From the NCBI GenBank assembly GCA_023230525.1, contig JALNXE010000022.1, forward strand, positions 1 to 50,904: a stretch of 50,904 nt of DNA, given 5' to 3'. Made by a program: the position numbers and the translations under genes. Numbering within the stretch: the first letter of the stretch is position 1; the number at the start of each line of letters is the position of its first letter. Origin of the DNA: Desulfobulbaceae bacterium. Its GTDB lineage: Bacteria; Desulfobacterota; Desulfobulbia; Desulfobulbales; SURF-16. Shown piece by piece: positions 16,927-25,391 of the stretch. The notes beneath the pieces are model-generated. The model did no database searches. It saw nothing but the letters and a program-made list of their open reading frames with translations, and was not told the DNA's origin.

Positions 16927-18093
16927 ATGTCCACCAAACCCGCCCCCATCTACGCCGACAACGCGGCCACCTCCTTTCCCAAGCCCCGCGAGGTAATTGA
17001 CGCCGTTTCCGCGGTGCTGGGCGGCATGTCGCTCAGTCCCGGACGCTCGGCCCACAGGTACTCTCTGGAGTGCAGCCGGGTTATCTTCGATACCCGGGAG
17101 GCCCTGGCCGATTTTTTCAACTGCCCGGACTCCAGCCGCATCGCCTTCACCTGCAATGTGACCGAGGCCCTTAATGTCGGCATCTTCGGCCTGCTGGGGG
17201 AGAAACTGCATCCCGGCGACCATGTCATCACCACGGCCCTGGAACATAACTCGGTGATGCGGCCTTTACGCTATCTGGAAAAAACGGCGGATATCAGCAT
17301 CTCCATCCTGCCGGTTTCCGGGGACGGCGAGGTGATGGTGAGCGAACTGCCGCGGCTGATCCGGGACAACACCCGCCTGATCGTGGTGAACCATGTCTCC
17401 AATGTCACCGGGGCGGTGGCTGATATCGAGGCCATCGGCAGAGCCAAGGGCGATGCCGTTTTCCTGGTCGATGCCGCCCAGTCGGCCGGGGTTTTTCCCA
17501 TTGATGTGGCCCGCATGAATATTGATATGCTGGCCTTTACCGGCCACAAATCCCTGCTCGGCCCCACCGGCAGCGGCGGATTTTATCTCCGCCCGGGGCT
17601 TGGCCTGCGGCCGCTGAAGATGGGCGGCACGGGCAGCAACTCGGAGGCGGAGATCCAGCCTGATTTCATGCCGGACTGCTATGAGGCGGGCACTCCCAAC
17701 ACCCTAGGCATTGCCGGCCTGGGGGCAGGCGTGGGCTTTGTCACCCGCACCGGGCTTGCCGCCATCCGGGCCCATGAACAGCGGTTGTGCCGCCTCTTTC
17801 TCGACGGCCTGGAGCAGATGAAAGGGATTACGGTTTACGGCCCGGCAGGGGGCAGGGAGCGAGCCGCCGTCATTTCGCTGAAGGTCAAGGGGAAAAGCGA
17901 GTCCGCGGTGGCCCAAAGCCTTGACCGCGACTTTCACATCATGGTCAGGGCCGGTCTGCATTGCGCCCCCGGAGCCCACCGGACCATGGGCACCTTTGCC
18001 GAGGGAACCGTGCGCTTTTCCTTCGGCTATTTCAACACCGAGGCGGATGTGGCGGCATGTCTTACGGCCTTGGCCATCATCAGCAAAAATTAA
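16927..18093 (+). CDS. Class V aminotransferase / cysteine desulfurase family protein
   Basis: 388-aa PLP-dependent enzyme of the cysteine desulfurase-like family found with YedF. The PLP lysine is K208 in FTGHKSLLGPTG. The probable catalytic cysteine is C346 in AGLHCAPGAHRTMG, within a SufS-like C-terminal loop. YADNAATSFPKP is the typical N terminus. It could release sulfur (or selenium, if it acts on selenocysteine) as a persulfide for the neighbouring YedF and DUF3343 proteins. It lies 9 bp after yedF and 5 bp before DUF3343, so an operon is near certain. A weak CGGAAAC is the only ribosome site seen. Confidence 0.88.
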   Translation: MSTKPAPIYADNAATSFPKPREVIDAVSAVLGGMSLSPGRSAHRYSLECSRVIFDTREALADFFNCPDSSRIAFTCNVTEALNVGIFGLLGEKLHPGDHVITTALEHNSVMRPLRYLEKTADISISILPVSGDGEVMVSELPRLIRDNTRLIVVNHVSNVTGAVADIEAIGRAKGDAVFLVDAAQSAGVFPIDVARMNIDMLAFTGHKSLLGPTGSGGFYLRPGLGLRPLKMGGTGSNSEAEIQPDFMPDCYEAGTPNTLGIAGLGAGVGFVTRTGLAAIRAHEQRLCRLFLDGLEQMKGITVYGPAGGRERAAVISLKVKGKSESAVAQSLDRDFHIMVRAGLHCAPGAHRTMGTFAEGTVRFSFGYFNTEADVAACLTALAIISKN

Positions 18094-18098
18094 AAAAT

Positions 18099-18398
18099 AT
18101 GTGGTCTCCTATCCAGCCAACTCCGACCTGCGTGGTCATCCTTTTTTCCATCCATTTCGTGCTGAAGGCCGAAAAGCTCCTCAAGAAAAACGGCATCGGC
18201 CATGACGTCATCCCGGTGCCCAGGGAGATCAGCTCGGACTGCGGCATGGCTGTCGAATTTCCCTGCCTGGAAAGCGAAAAGGTTTTAGAGTTGCTCGCCG
18301 CTGCCGGCCTGCGCCTCGCCGGCCTGTATATGCGGGTCGGCAAAGACTCCTTTCAGCCCATCTCTGCCGGGCACCTTGCCGTGAATGCCGTCAATTAA
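18099..18398 (+). CDS. DUF3343 protein, putative Se/S carrier
   Basis: 99-aa protein with the DUF3343 pattern: LKAEKLLKKNGIGHDVIPVP, then REISSDCGMAVEF. The conserved Cys in the SSDCG motif is the likely chemical centre. Family members are annotated as putative Se/S carrier-like proteins and occur with YedF and cysteine desulfurase. The start ATG 18099 lies 5 bp after the desulfurase stop without a clear ribosome site, which fits translational coupling. The Cys occurs where homologues place it, so the protein is probably functional. It ends before a strong hairpin shared with convergent gpmI. Confidence 0.8.
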   Translation: MWSPIQPTPTCVVILFSIHFVLKAEKLLKKNGIGHDVIPVPREISSDCGMAVEFPCLESEKVLELLAAAGLRLAGLYMRVGKDSFQPISAGHLAVNAVN

Positions 18399-18419
18399 TC
18401 AGCATGCTTAAACCGGATG

Positions 18420-18452
18420 CCGCTTGGGGCACGATGTCCGTGCCCCAAGCGG
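18420..18452. terminator. Perfect 14-bp hairpin between convergent genes
   Basis: CCGCTTGGGGCACG (18420-18433) and CGTGCCCCAAGCGG (18439-18452) pair perfectly around a 5-nt loop, between the stops of the DUF3343 gene and gpmI. No T-run follows on either strand, so it is a terminator-like or transcript-stabilising structure rather than a textbook Rho-independent terminator. Confidence 0.6.
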
Positions 18453-18473
18453 TACGTGTCGGCAGGGGCGGGA

Positions 18474-20105
18474 TTACTTTTTCCGCAGGGTGATCAGGGA
18501 AGGGTCGTAGTCAGCCGGCGCCGCAAAGCCCAGCAGGTTGCAGATGGTGGCGGCGATATTGGTCAAACCGGGGTTCTGCACATCGGCAAGAGAAAAGCCG
18601 TTTTTGCCGGAAAAGTCTTTAATGATAAAGGGTACCGGATTTGTCGTGTGGGCGACCATGGGGGAACGGACGCCTTTTTTTTCCGTCCACATACAGTCGG
18701 CGTTGCCGTGATCCGCGGTGATGACCGCCACGCCCTGAGCCTGTTTGACGGTCTTGAGCAGCCGGCCCAGACACATGTCCACCGTGGCCACGGCGATGCG
18801 GATGGCGCTGGGGATGCCGGTGTGGCCCACCATGTCGCCGTTGGCATAATTGAGGCGGATGAATTTGTAGCGGCCGCTGCGGATGGCCTCGATCACCTGA
18901 TCGGTGATTTCCGCGGCCTTCATCCAGGGCCGCAGGTCAAAGGCGATTCTATCCGAGGGGATTTCCACATATTTTTCCAGTTTTTCGTCGATGTAGCCTG
19001 AATTGTTGCCGTTCCAGAAGTAGGTGACATGGCCGAATTTCTGGGTCTCGGAAATGGCAAAGGAGCTGATGCCGCTGGCGCACAGGTATTCACCCAGGGT
19101 GCGGTCAATGGCCGGAGGTTCCACCAGGTAATTTTTGGGAATCGCCGCATCGCCGTCATACTGCATCATGCCCGCATAGAAAACGTCGGGGACCCGCCTG
19201 CGGTCAAACTCGATAAAATCCTTTTCATCAAAGGCCCGGGAGATCTCAATGGCCCGGTCCCCTCTGAAATTAAACAGCACCACCGCATCGCCGTCTGCAA
19301 TGGTGCCCACCGGTTTGCCGTTTTCGGCCACCACGAAACTCTCCATGTACTGATCGGTGATGTCGGGATTCTCGGCGTAATAGGTGCGGATCGCCTCGGT
19401 TGCCGAGGCAAAGGCACGGCCCTCGCCCAGCACGTGGGCCCGCCAGCCCCGTTCCACCACGCTCCAGTCCGCCTGATAGCGGTCCATGGTGGTCACCATG
19501 CGGCCGCCGCCCGAGGCAATCCGGTAATCCCGGCCGTTCCGGGAAAGATCGGCAAGCCGCTGTTCCAGTGGCTCAAAATAGGAAAGCCCGCTCTTTTCTC
19601 CCACATCCCGGCCGTCCAGCAGGCCATGTACCCGTACCCGCCTGATGTTTTCCGTGGCGGCCCGGTCAAGCAGGGCGTAAAGATGATCAATGTGGCTGTG
19701 CACGTTGCCGTCGGAAACCATGCCAAGCAGATGCAGGGTGCCGCCCTGGGAGGTGCGTTTCAGGATTTCTTTCCAGGCCTTGCCGCCGAAAATGGCCCCC
19801 GATCTGATGGCCTCATTGACCAGCTTGGCGCCCTGGGAAAAGATCCTGCCGGCGCCCAGGGCATTATGGCCGACCTCGGAGTTGCCCATATCGTCGTCAG
19901 ACGGCATGCCCACCGCCGTGCCGTGGGCCTTGAGTCTGGTATATAACGGCTCGCGGCTCAGTTCATCGAGCTGGGGGGTGTAGGCCATATAGATGCCGTT
20001 GCTTTCATTTTCCGGGCCGAGGCCCATGCCGTCCATTACCACCGTGACCACAGGTCCGGGGAAATCGGCATAGCCGGCATATCTGTGCAGTTTCATATTG
20101 CTCAT
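18474..20105 (-). CDS. gpmI: 2,3-bisphosphoglycerate-independent phosphoglycerate mutase
   Basis: 543-aa cofactor-independent phosphoglycerate mutase of the alkaline phosphatase superfamily, interconverting 3- and 2-phosphoglycerate. Metal and catalytic motifs are present: VVMDGMGLG (Asp25), MGNSEVGHNALG with the phospho-Ser at Ser76, GMVSDGNVHSH, DGRDVG and ITADHGNAD. AAGGAGG lies 7 bases before the ATG. It stands alone, with a hairpin after its stop and a complete terminal-inverted-repeat element 36 bp upstream of its start, so its promoter must be in or before that element. It serves the lower glycolytic route used by the Entner-Doudoroff enzymes. Confidence 0.95.
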   Translation of the reverse strand: MSNMKLHRYAGYADFPGPVVTVVMDGMGLGPENESNGIYMAYTPQLDELSREPLYTRLKAHGTAVGMPSDDDMGNSEVGHNALGAGRIFSQGAKLVNEAIRSGAIFGGKAWKEILKRTSQGGTLHLLGMVSDGNVHSHIDHLYALLDRAATENIRRVRVHGLLDGRDVGEKSGLSYFEPLEQRLADLSRNGRDYRIASGGGRMVTTMDRYQADWSVVERGWRAHVLGEGRAFASATEAIRTYYAENPDITDQYMESFVVAENGKPVGTIADGDAVVLFNFRGDRAIEISRAFDEKDFIEFDRRRVPDVFYAGMMQYDGDAAIPKNYLVEPPAIDRTLGEYLCASGISSFAISETQKFGHVTYFWNGNNSGYIDEKLEKYVEIPSDRIAFDLRPWMKAAEITDQVIEAIRSGRYKFIRLNYANGDMVGHTGIPSAIRIAVATVDMCLGRLLKTVKQAQGVAVITADHGNADCMWTEKKGVRSPMVAHTTNPVPFIIKDFSGKNGFSLADVQNPGLTNIAATICNLLGFAAPADYDPSLITLRKK

Positions 20106-20140
20106 GGGTTCCTCCTTGAGGAGCGGTTATCATACAAACT

Positions 20141-20373
20141 CAACTTTCTGACTTGACCTATTTTGCCGAAATAACGATATTTTTGTGACATAGTTGCTGC
20201 TCTGATCTCCGTCATGGGAATTCAGGAGACAGGAGACAGAATTCAGAATGGTTGATTTTATTACGTTTTATACTGGCTCCTGATTTCTGGCTACTGAATT
20301 CTCTGGAAACAAGCTGCGGGGACCATGAGGATATCAATTTAATTTCAACATGTTACCACAACTCGGAAAGTCG
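20141..20373. mobile_element. MITE-like element, complete copy (repeat family, copy A)
   Basis: A 233-bp non-coding unit bounded by imperfect 15-bp terminal inverted repeats: CAACTTTCTGACTTG (20141-20155) and the reverse complement of CGACTTTCCGAGTTG (20359-20373), 12 of 15 matching. Inside is a long imperfect palindrome (20218-20301) whose ends are GAATTC. Most of the left and central sequence recurs in inverted orientation at 30548-30720, and the central and right sequence at 36771-36930. No coding capacity and no clear target duplication were found. It sits in the gpmI upstream region. Confidence 0.75.
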
Positions 20374-20581
20374 AAATACAAATAAAGATTCACTTATGCT
20401 ATACCACAGTAACCCTGCCGGCGGCAACACAGGGACAAGAACAGTTGTCAGGTTTTTTACGGCAGGAGAAAGAGATTGCGGTGATCTTCAGAGGAGCTCA
20501 ACGTGGAATAAGCGACACGGTGCAGGGTGGGGCCTGACGATATCATGGTGAGAGAGCAGGGGCGCAGGCAGCAATCCTTGC
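20374..20581. other. Non-coding stretch between repeat copy A and the hybrid kinase 3' end
   Basis: Together with the repeat this makes a 476-bp gene-free interval. I see no credible ORF, terminator with T-run or RNA gene in these 208 bases. Confidence 0.5.
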
Positions 20582-23500
20582 TCAGGACTCCGGCCTGTTC
20601 TGCCCATAATCAAGCGCCCTTCTGACGATCTCGGCCAGATTCCTTTTGATGATCGGCTTCATGACAAATTCCCGGATACCAATGGCCTTTGCCCGCGGTT
20701 CATCGATGATTTCACTGAAGCCCGTGCAGAGGATAATCGGCAGTTCCGGCCGCAGGGCCATGATCCGCAGGGCCAGTTCATCCCCGTTCATGATGGGCAT
20801 GGCCATATCGGTGATGACCAGGTCATATTTTTCCGGATGATCCGAGAACTCGCGCAGGGCGTCCATACTGTTCTGCATGACGGTAACCGTGTAGCCCAGA
20901 CTTTCCAGCATCTGTTTTTCCATCAGGGCGATGGTCTCCTCATCGTCCACCGCCATGATTTTTTCGCTGCCGCGAGGAATGGGTTTCAGCACTTTTTTAT
21001 CATAAATGACCGCATGGGTCACCCTGGGCAGATAAATGTTGAAGGTTGTCCCTTTGCCCACCTCGCTGCGGGTGGTGATGCGTCCGGCCATGCTCTTGAC
21101 AATGCCGTGCACCACCGACAGCCCGAGGCCTGTTCCTTCCCCCTTTTTCTTGGTGGTGAAATAGGGGTCAAATATTTTGTCAATGGTGGTCTGGTCCATG
21201 CCCATGCCGGTATCGCTGACCTCAAGTTTGACATAATTCCCCGGCGAAAGCTGCATGTCCAGCACCAGGGGATCGTTTGCCGGGATGATGATATTACCGA
21301 GGCTGACCGTCAAAATCCCGTCGGTTTTCAGCATGGCATGGTAGGCGTTGGTGCAGAGATTCATGACAATCTGATGAATCTGGGAGGCATCGGCCAGCAC
21401 CAGCCCGCAATTGGGATCGAGATGCTTTTTGATCTGGATGGTGGAGGGAATGGAGGCCCGCAATAACTTCAGGGCCTCTTTGACCACCAGCTGGATCTGC
21501 ACCGGCTTGCGGTCCTCCTCCGTCTGCCGGCTGAAGGCCAGGATCTGCTGGACCAGCTCCTTGGCCCGTTTTGCGGCGCGGATGACATGGGTAAGATTTT
21601 CTGCCTGGGGGGTATGCAGAGGGAGCTCATCCCGCACCATGTCGGCATAACCGAGGATGGGGGTGAGAATATTATTGAAGTCGTGGGCGATGCCGCCGGC
21701 CAGGGTGCCGATGGCCTCCATCTTCTGGGACTGGCGCAGCAGATTGGCCAGTTCCCTTTTCTCGGCCTTGATTTCCTTTTTATGGATAATGCCCCAAGCC
21801 TCATTCATCAGCAGGGTCAGCTGCTGCATGTCCGATTCATCATAGGGGGTTTCCTTGTTGCCGACCCCGGCGATGACCACGATTCTGTTGTCCACGATGA
21901 TGGGTACGACCATATGCCGGCCGAGCGGGAAATGGCCGGCAGGGTACCCCTCCTGGGAGGGGGTATTGCATTCGTTATTATGGATCACCGCCCGCCGCTG
22001 GCGGATGCAGTCCGCCCAGACGCCGGCAGTTTCCACCTGGTACTGATGCTGTCCCTTGGTCTTGCATATTTTCAGAACATCACTGCTCCAGAGATGGATG
22101 ATGACGGTTTGGCTCTCTTCATCATAAAAATGCAGGTATCCCCCTTTGCTGCCGGTCATTTTCACCGCGGATTCCAGGGCATAGGTGGCCAGGGTATGTT
22201 TTGAGGCGTCATCCATCTGGCTTAATTGAAAGAGGGTCTTAAGGCGCTCCTCATTGAGCTTCAGGGTCGCCTCCGTGCTCTTTTTTTCGGTGATATCCTG
22301 CATGATGCCGACCATGCGCAGAGGTTTGCCCGCCCCGTCACGGACGATTTCCGCCTCCTCATGGATGGTACGCACACTGCCGTCTTCAAGCACAATACGG
22401 TGTTCCAGGCTGTAAGAGTCCTTGCCGGCCAGGGCGTTCTTCACCGATTCCTTGACAAAGTCCAGATCATCGGGGTGAACCTTCTGCAGAAACTCCTCAT
22501 AGGTGGGCTGAAATTCATGAGGTTTAAAGGCCAGGATGTGATAAATGCCGTCCGACCACCAGATGGTGCCCGCGATGATGTCCCAGTCCCAGTTGCCGAA
22601 TTTGGCAACCTGCTGGGATTTTTCCATGCTGTTGCGGATTTTTTCCAGCTCAAGGGTTCGCTGGGTAACCCTCTCCTCAAGTTCGGTGTGGGTTTTTTCC
22701 AGTTCCCCGTGGACCCGGGCGCATTCAGCAGAGGCCTTCTGCAGCAGGTTATTCAACCTTCTGATAAACATGTACCGGCAGAGCAGCAGCAGGAAAACAG
22801 CGGCAATAAACAGAATTGTCATGCCCAGCATGACGCGCTGGGCATTCCAGAAAGGTTTCGGCTTGCCGTACCACTTGGTGTAAATGAAACCGTAAAGCGG
22901 TTTATTGACAAAGTCAGCCAGGGCCGCATCGAGTTTCAGCAGCAGTTCCCGGTGCCCCTTGATGACGCCCAAGCCGCGGCTTATCTCAAGCACCGGGGGG
23001 CCGACCGCTTTGATATGATCTTCGATATTGGAGTTGCGCAGCAGCTGCGCCACCGGGGCCTCCGGACTGATAAAGGCGTCCGTCTGGCCGCTGAGCAGGG
23101 CCACCAGTGCCTCCTGGATGGTCGAATAGATGACCAGATTGACGCCGCCTCTCTTTTCCATGAAATAGCGGGCCTTGCTCGTACTGACCACCCCTGCCTT
23201 TCTTTCAAGCAAATCATCAAGCGCATCGATATCCGGGGTTTTCGCACTGATAAAAATACGGATGGCGAATTTTTCATAGGGAGAGCTGAAGTCAAAAACT
23301 TCCTGTCCTTCCCCGGCGGGAATGTCCACATTGGGGACAACCTTTATCTCACCGGCGCGGGCCGCTGCAATGAGTTGGGGCCAGTTGTCGTAAACTTTAT
23401 AATTGGGCTGCAGCCCGGCGGCATTCCCCACGGAATCCATCAGATCAATGGCAAACCCGGCGGGCTTGCCGTTTTCGTCGGTAATGTATTGGGGCGGGCA

Positions 23501-23629
23501 ACACCTGAGGACACCGACGTCGATTTTTTCCGGCGCAGCGGTTTGTGAGCGGACAGGGGATAAGAACAGGAAGAGGAAAAGGAAGAGGATGGCGCAGAAA
23601 AGGGGATTGAGATACATTTTATTCATCAC
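20582..23629 (-). CDS. Hybrid histidine kinase: SBP3-TM-PAS-GAF-HK-REC
   Basis: 1015-aa membrane sensor. A signal peptide (about 1-28) and periplasmic SBP_bac_3 amino-acid-binding-type domain (about 35-260) precede one membrane helix (about 270-290) and a short coil. Next come a PAS domain (about 340-455), a GAF domain (about 470-625) and a HisKA site in TLAGGIAHDFNNILTP. The ATPase domain has KIFDPYFTTKKKGEGTGLGL, and a C-terminal receiver domain (about 889-1005) has phosphoacceptor Asp941 in VITDMAMPIMNG. The receiver has no output domain, so a phosphotransfer partner must be elsewhere. A GAAGAGG site lies about 10 bases before the first ATG. The periplasmic domain probably binds a polar solute, ligand unknown. 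Confidence 0.92.
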   Translation of the reverse strand: MMNKMYLNPLFCAILFLFLFLFLSPVRSQTAAPEKIDVGVLRCCPPQYITDENGKPAGFAIDLMDSVGNAAGLQPNYKVYDNWPQLIAAARAGEIKVVPNVDIPAGEGQEVFDFSSPYEKFAIRIFISAKTPDIDALDDLLERKAGVVSTSKARYFMEKRGGVNLVIYSTIQEALVALLSGQTDAFISPEAPVAQLLRNSNIEDHIKAVGPPVLEISRGLGVIKGHRELLLKLDAALADFVNKPLYGFIYTKWYGKPKPFWNAQRVMLGMTILFIAAVFLLLLCRYMFIRRLNNLLQKASAECARVHGELEKTHTELEERVTQRTLELEKIRNSMEKSQQVAKFGNWDWDIIAGTIWWSDGIYHILAFKPHEFQPTYEEFLQKVHPDDLDFVKESVKNALAGKDSYSLEHRIVLEDGSVRTIHEEAEIVRDGAGKPLRMVGIMQDITEKKSTEATLKLNEERLKTLFQLSQMDDASKHTLATYALESAVKMTGSKGGYLHFYDEESQTVIIHLWSSDVLKICKTKGQHQYQVETAGVWADCIRQRRAVIHNNECNTPSQEGYPAGHFPLGRHMVVPIIVDNRIVVIAGVGNKETPYDESDMQQLTLLMNEAWGIIHKKEIKAEKRELANLLRQSQKMEAIGTLAGGIAHDFNNILTPILGYADMVRDELPLHTPQAENLTHVIRAAKRAKELVQQILAFSRQTEEDRKPVQIQLVVKEALKLLRASIPSTIQIKKHLDPNCGLVLADASQIHQIVMNLCTNAYHAMLKTDGILTVSLGNIIIPANDPLVLDMQLSPGNYVKLEVSDTGMGMDQTTIDKIFDPYFTTKKKGEGTGLGLSVVHGIVKSMAGRITTRSEVGKGTTFNIYLPRVTHAVIYDKKVLKPIPRGSEKIMAVDDEETIALMEKQMLESLGYTVTVMQNSMDALREFSDHPEKYDLVITDMAMPIMNGDELALRIMALRPELPIILCTGFSEIIDEPRAKAIGIREFVMKPIIKRNLAEIVRRALDYGQNRPES

Positions 23630-23836
23630 CAGCGAGCCTCTTCATCTTAAGATAATCGTCATTTCCCTTAACTAATCATTTTAGAGAGAGAAATTCAACA
23701 ACTACAAACAATATCAGACAAAAAATAAGGGGAAACCGCGGGCCGCGGCTCGGCTTTTGCTTTTTTTTATTGTTTTATAATTGTTTGCTTCCCGCATGAT
23801 TATCGATATAAACTACTGACAAAAAGATGAGGCTGC

Positions 23837-24538
23837 ATGATGAGCAGACAGGATGCGGAAGACATGCTGCGGACCATTGCGGCAGAGTGCCGCTATACCG
23901 GCGGAATTACCGGGGTAACGGCGATACGGCCCCAGGTGCTGGAAGCCATGGAACGGGTTCCGCGTGAGCAGTTCGTGCCGAATTTTTACAAAGCCATGGC
24001 CTATAACAACATGCCGCTGCCCATCGGCCATGGCCAGACAATCTCCCAGCCCTTCATTGTTGCCCTGATGACCGAGCTGCTGGACCCCGGCAAAGATGAT
24101 GTGATCCTGGAGGTGGGCACCGGTTGCGGCTACCAGGCGGCGATACTCGCCCTGCTGGTTAAACAGGTTTACTCGATCGAGATTGTCCCGGCTCTGGCCG
24201 GGGTTGCCGCCGAACGGCTCAGAAAACTTGATTTTTCCAATGTCGCGGTACGCCGGGGCGATGGCTATGCCGGCTGGCAGGAACATGCCCCGTTTGACGG
24301 GATTATCGTCACTGCGGCGGCCGCTCATGTGCCCCCGGCCCTGAAGGAACAGCTTAAACCAGGGGGCAGGCTGGTCATCCCGATAGGCCTGCCGGCAATG
24401 ACCCAGGAATTGATGGTGCTGGAAAAAGACAAAAGAGGTAAAATTTCCAGCCGGGATGTCCTGTCCGTGGCCTTTGTGCCGCTTACCGGCGGCAGCGGTA
24501 TGCCCCGGACAGCTGATGATTCGGTTGAACCTGAATAA
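23837..24538 (+). CDS. pcm: Protein-L-isoaspartate O-methyltransferase
   Basis: 233-aa SAM-dependent methyltransferase that repairs isoaspartyl residues in aged proteins. The family motifs are clear: RVPREQFVP, MPLPIGHGQTISQPFIVALM, the SAM-binding motif LEVGTGCGYQAAIL, and DGIIVTAAAAHVPPAL. The first ATG (23837) or the one at 23840 follows GATGAGG. The next gene (HPF-cold shock) starts 18 bp later behind a strong ribosome site, so the two are probably cotranscribed as a maintenance/stationary-phase unit. This last link is inference. Confidence 0.95.
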   Translation: MMSRQDAEDMLRTIAAECRYTGGITGVTAIRPQVLEAMERVPREQFVPNFYKAMAYNNMPLPIGHGQTISQPFIVALMTELLDPGKDDVILEVGTGCGYQAAILALLVKQVYSIEIVPALAGVAAERLRKLDFSNVAVRRGDGYAGWQEHAPFDGIIVTAAAAHVPPALKEQLKPGGRLVIPIGLPAMTQELMVLEKDKRGKISSRDVLSVAFVPLTGGSGMPRTADDSVEPE

Positions 24539-24556
24539 AATGACAAGGAGACAGCA

Positions 24557-25105
24557 ATGCAAGTGCCATTACAGATCACCTTCCGTAATATGGATTCCTC
24601 GGAGGCACTGGAGGCGGAAATCCGTAAACGGATTGATAAACTGACAAAGGCCTATGAGCAGATCATCAGCTGCCGGGTGGTGGTTGAGGCCCCGCCCCAG
24701 CACAGCAGAAAGGGCGGGCTTTTCAAGGTCAATATCGACATCACCTGCCCGGAAGGGAAGGTGGCGGTGAACCGTGAACCTCCGGCCCAGGACCGCTCCC
24801 ATGAGGATGTCTATGTGGCTCTGCGGGATGCCGTCAATGCCGCAACCAGACAGCTTGAGCAGTACAACCGGCGCCGGCAGGGACTGGTCAAGGCCCATGA
24901 GGAGATACCCCGGGGACGGATCACCCGGCTCTTCCCCCTGGAGGATTACGGGCTCATCACCACCGTGGACAACCGGGAGATCTATTTCCATCGCAACAGT
25001 GTGTTGAATGCCGATTTTGATTCCCTGGCCGTCGGGACCATGGTCACTTTTCATGAAGAGGAAGGTGAGCAGGGCCCGCAGGCCAGCACCGTCAAAATCG
25101 ACTGA
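24557..25105 (+). CDS. HPF/RaiA-like ribosome-associated protein fused to a cold-shock domain
   Basis: 182-aa protein. The N-terminal part (about 1-110) has the HPF/RaiA pattern of ribosome hibernation factors: MQVPLQITFRNMDSSEALEA, RKRIDKL and a late YVALRDAVNAATRQLEQY. The C-terminal part (about 118-181) is a CspA-like cold-shock domain: RGRITRLFPLEDYGLIT, IYFHRNSVL, then VTFHEEEGEQGPQA. It lacks the usual long-HPF dimerisation domain. AAGGAGA precedes the ATG by 6 bases. The combination suggests a ribosome- or RNA-binding factor active under starvation; function is inferred. Confidence 0.85.
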   Translation: MQVPLQITFRNMDSSEALEAEIRKRIDKLTKAYEQIISCRVVVEAPPQHSRKGGLFKVNIDITCPEGKVAVNREPPAQDRSHEDVYVALRDAVNAATRQLEQYNRRRQGLVKAHEEIPRGRITRLFPLEDYGLITTVDNREIYFHRNSVLNADFDSLAVGTMVTFHEEEGEQGPQASTVKID

Positions 25106-25115
25106 TTGCCGTCAA

Positions 25116-25379
25116 GTGAACCCCTTTGCCATCACGGTTCACTGCCATGCCGGTTATCGCGGGGAAGAGACGCCTCGCTGTTTTTTCCTGCATAACCGGC
25201 AGATCGAGGTGGCCGAGGTCCTCGACCGCTGGCTGGCCCCGGATCACCGCTATTTCAAAGTGCGGGGCAGCGACGGAGCACTCTACATCATCCGTCACGA
25301 CGTTACCCGTGACCGGTGGGAACTGACCATGTATGCCAGCGGCCCCAACGGTCCAACCCGCCAGGCAGGTAATGCCTGA
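25116..25379 (+). CDS. Small uncharacterised protein (87 aa)
   Basis: I do not recognise a characterised family. The 87-aa product has a compact body, ITVHCHAGYRGEETPRCFFL followed by EVAEVLDRWLAP, then HRYFKVRGSDGALYIIRHD and a WELTMYA strand, suggesting a small beta-rich cytosolic domain. The frame is open across the end of the HPF gene, and GTG 25116 (10 bp after that stop) is the only start that avoids overlap. No ribosome site is clear, consistent with coupling to the upstream gene. An in-frame body without stops, tight spacing and protein-like composition support a real gene. Confidence 0.6.
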   Translation: MNPFAITVHCHAGYRGEETPRCFFLHNRQIEVAEVLDRWLAPDHRYFKVRGSDGALYIIRHDVTRDRWELTMYASGPNGPTRQAGNA

Positions 25380-25391
25380 ACAACAGTGGAA

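Noticed and set aside
23736..23775. CCGCGGGCCGCGG palindrome followed by T-rich sequence, terminator-like
   Set aside because: It lies between divergent genes (hybrid kinase and pcm), so there is no transcript to end, and the stem does not directly precede the T-run.
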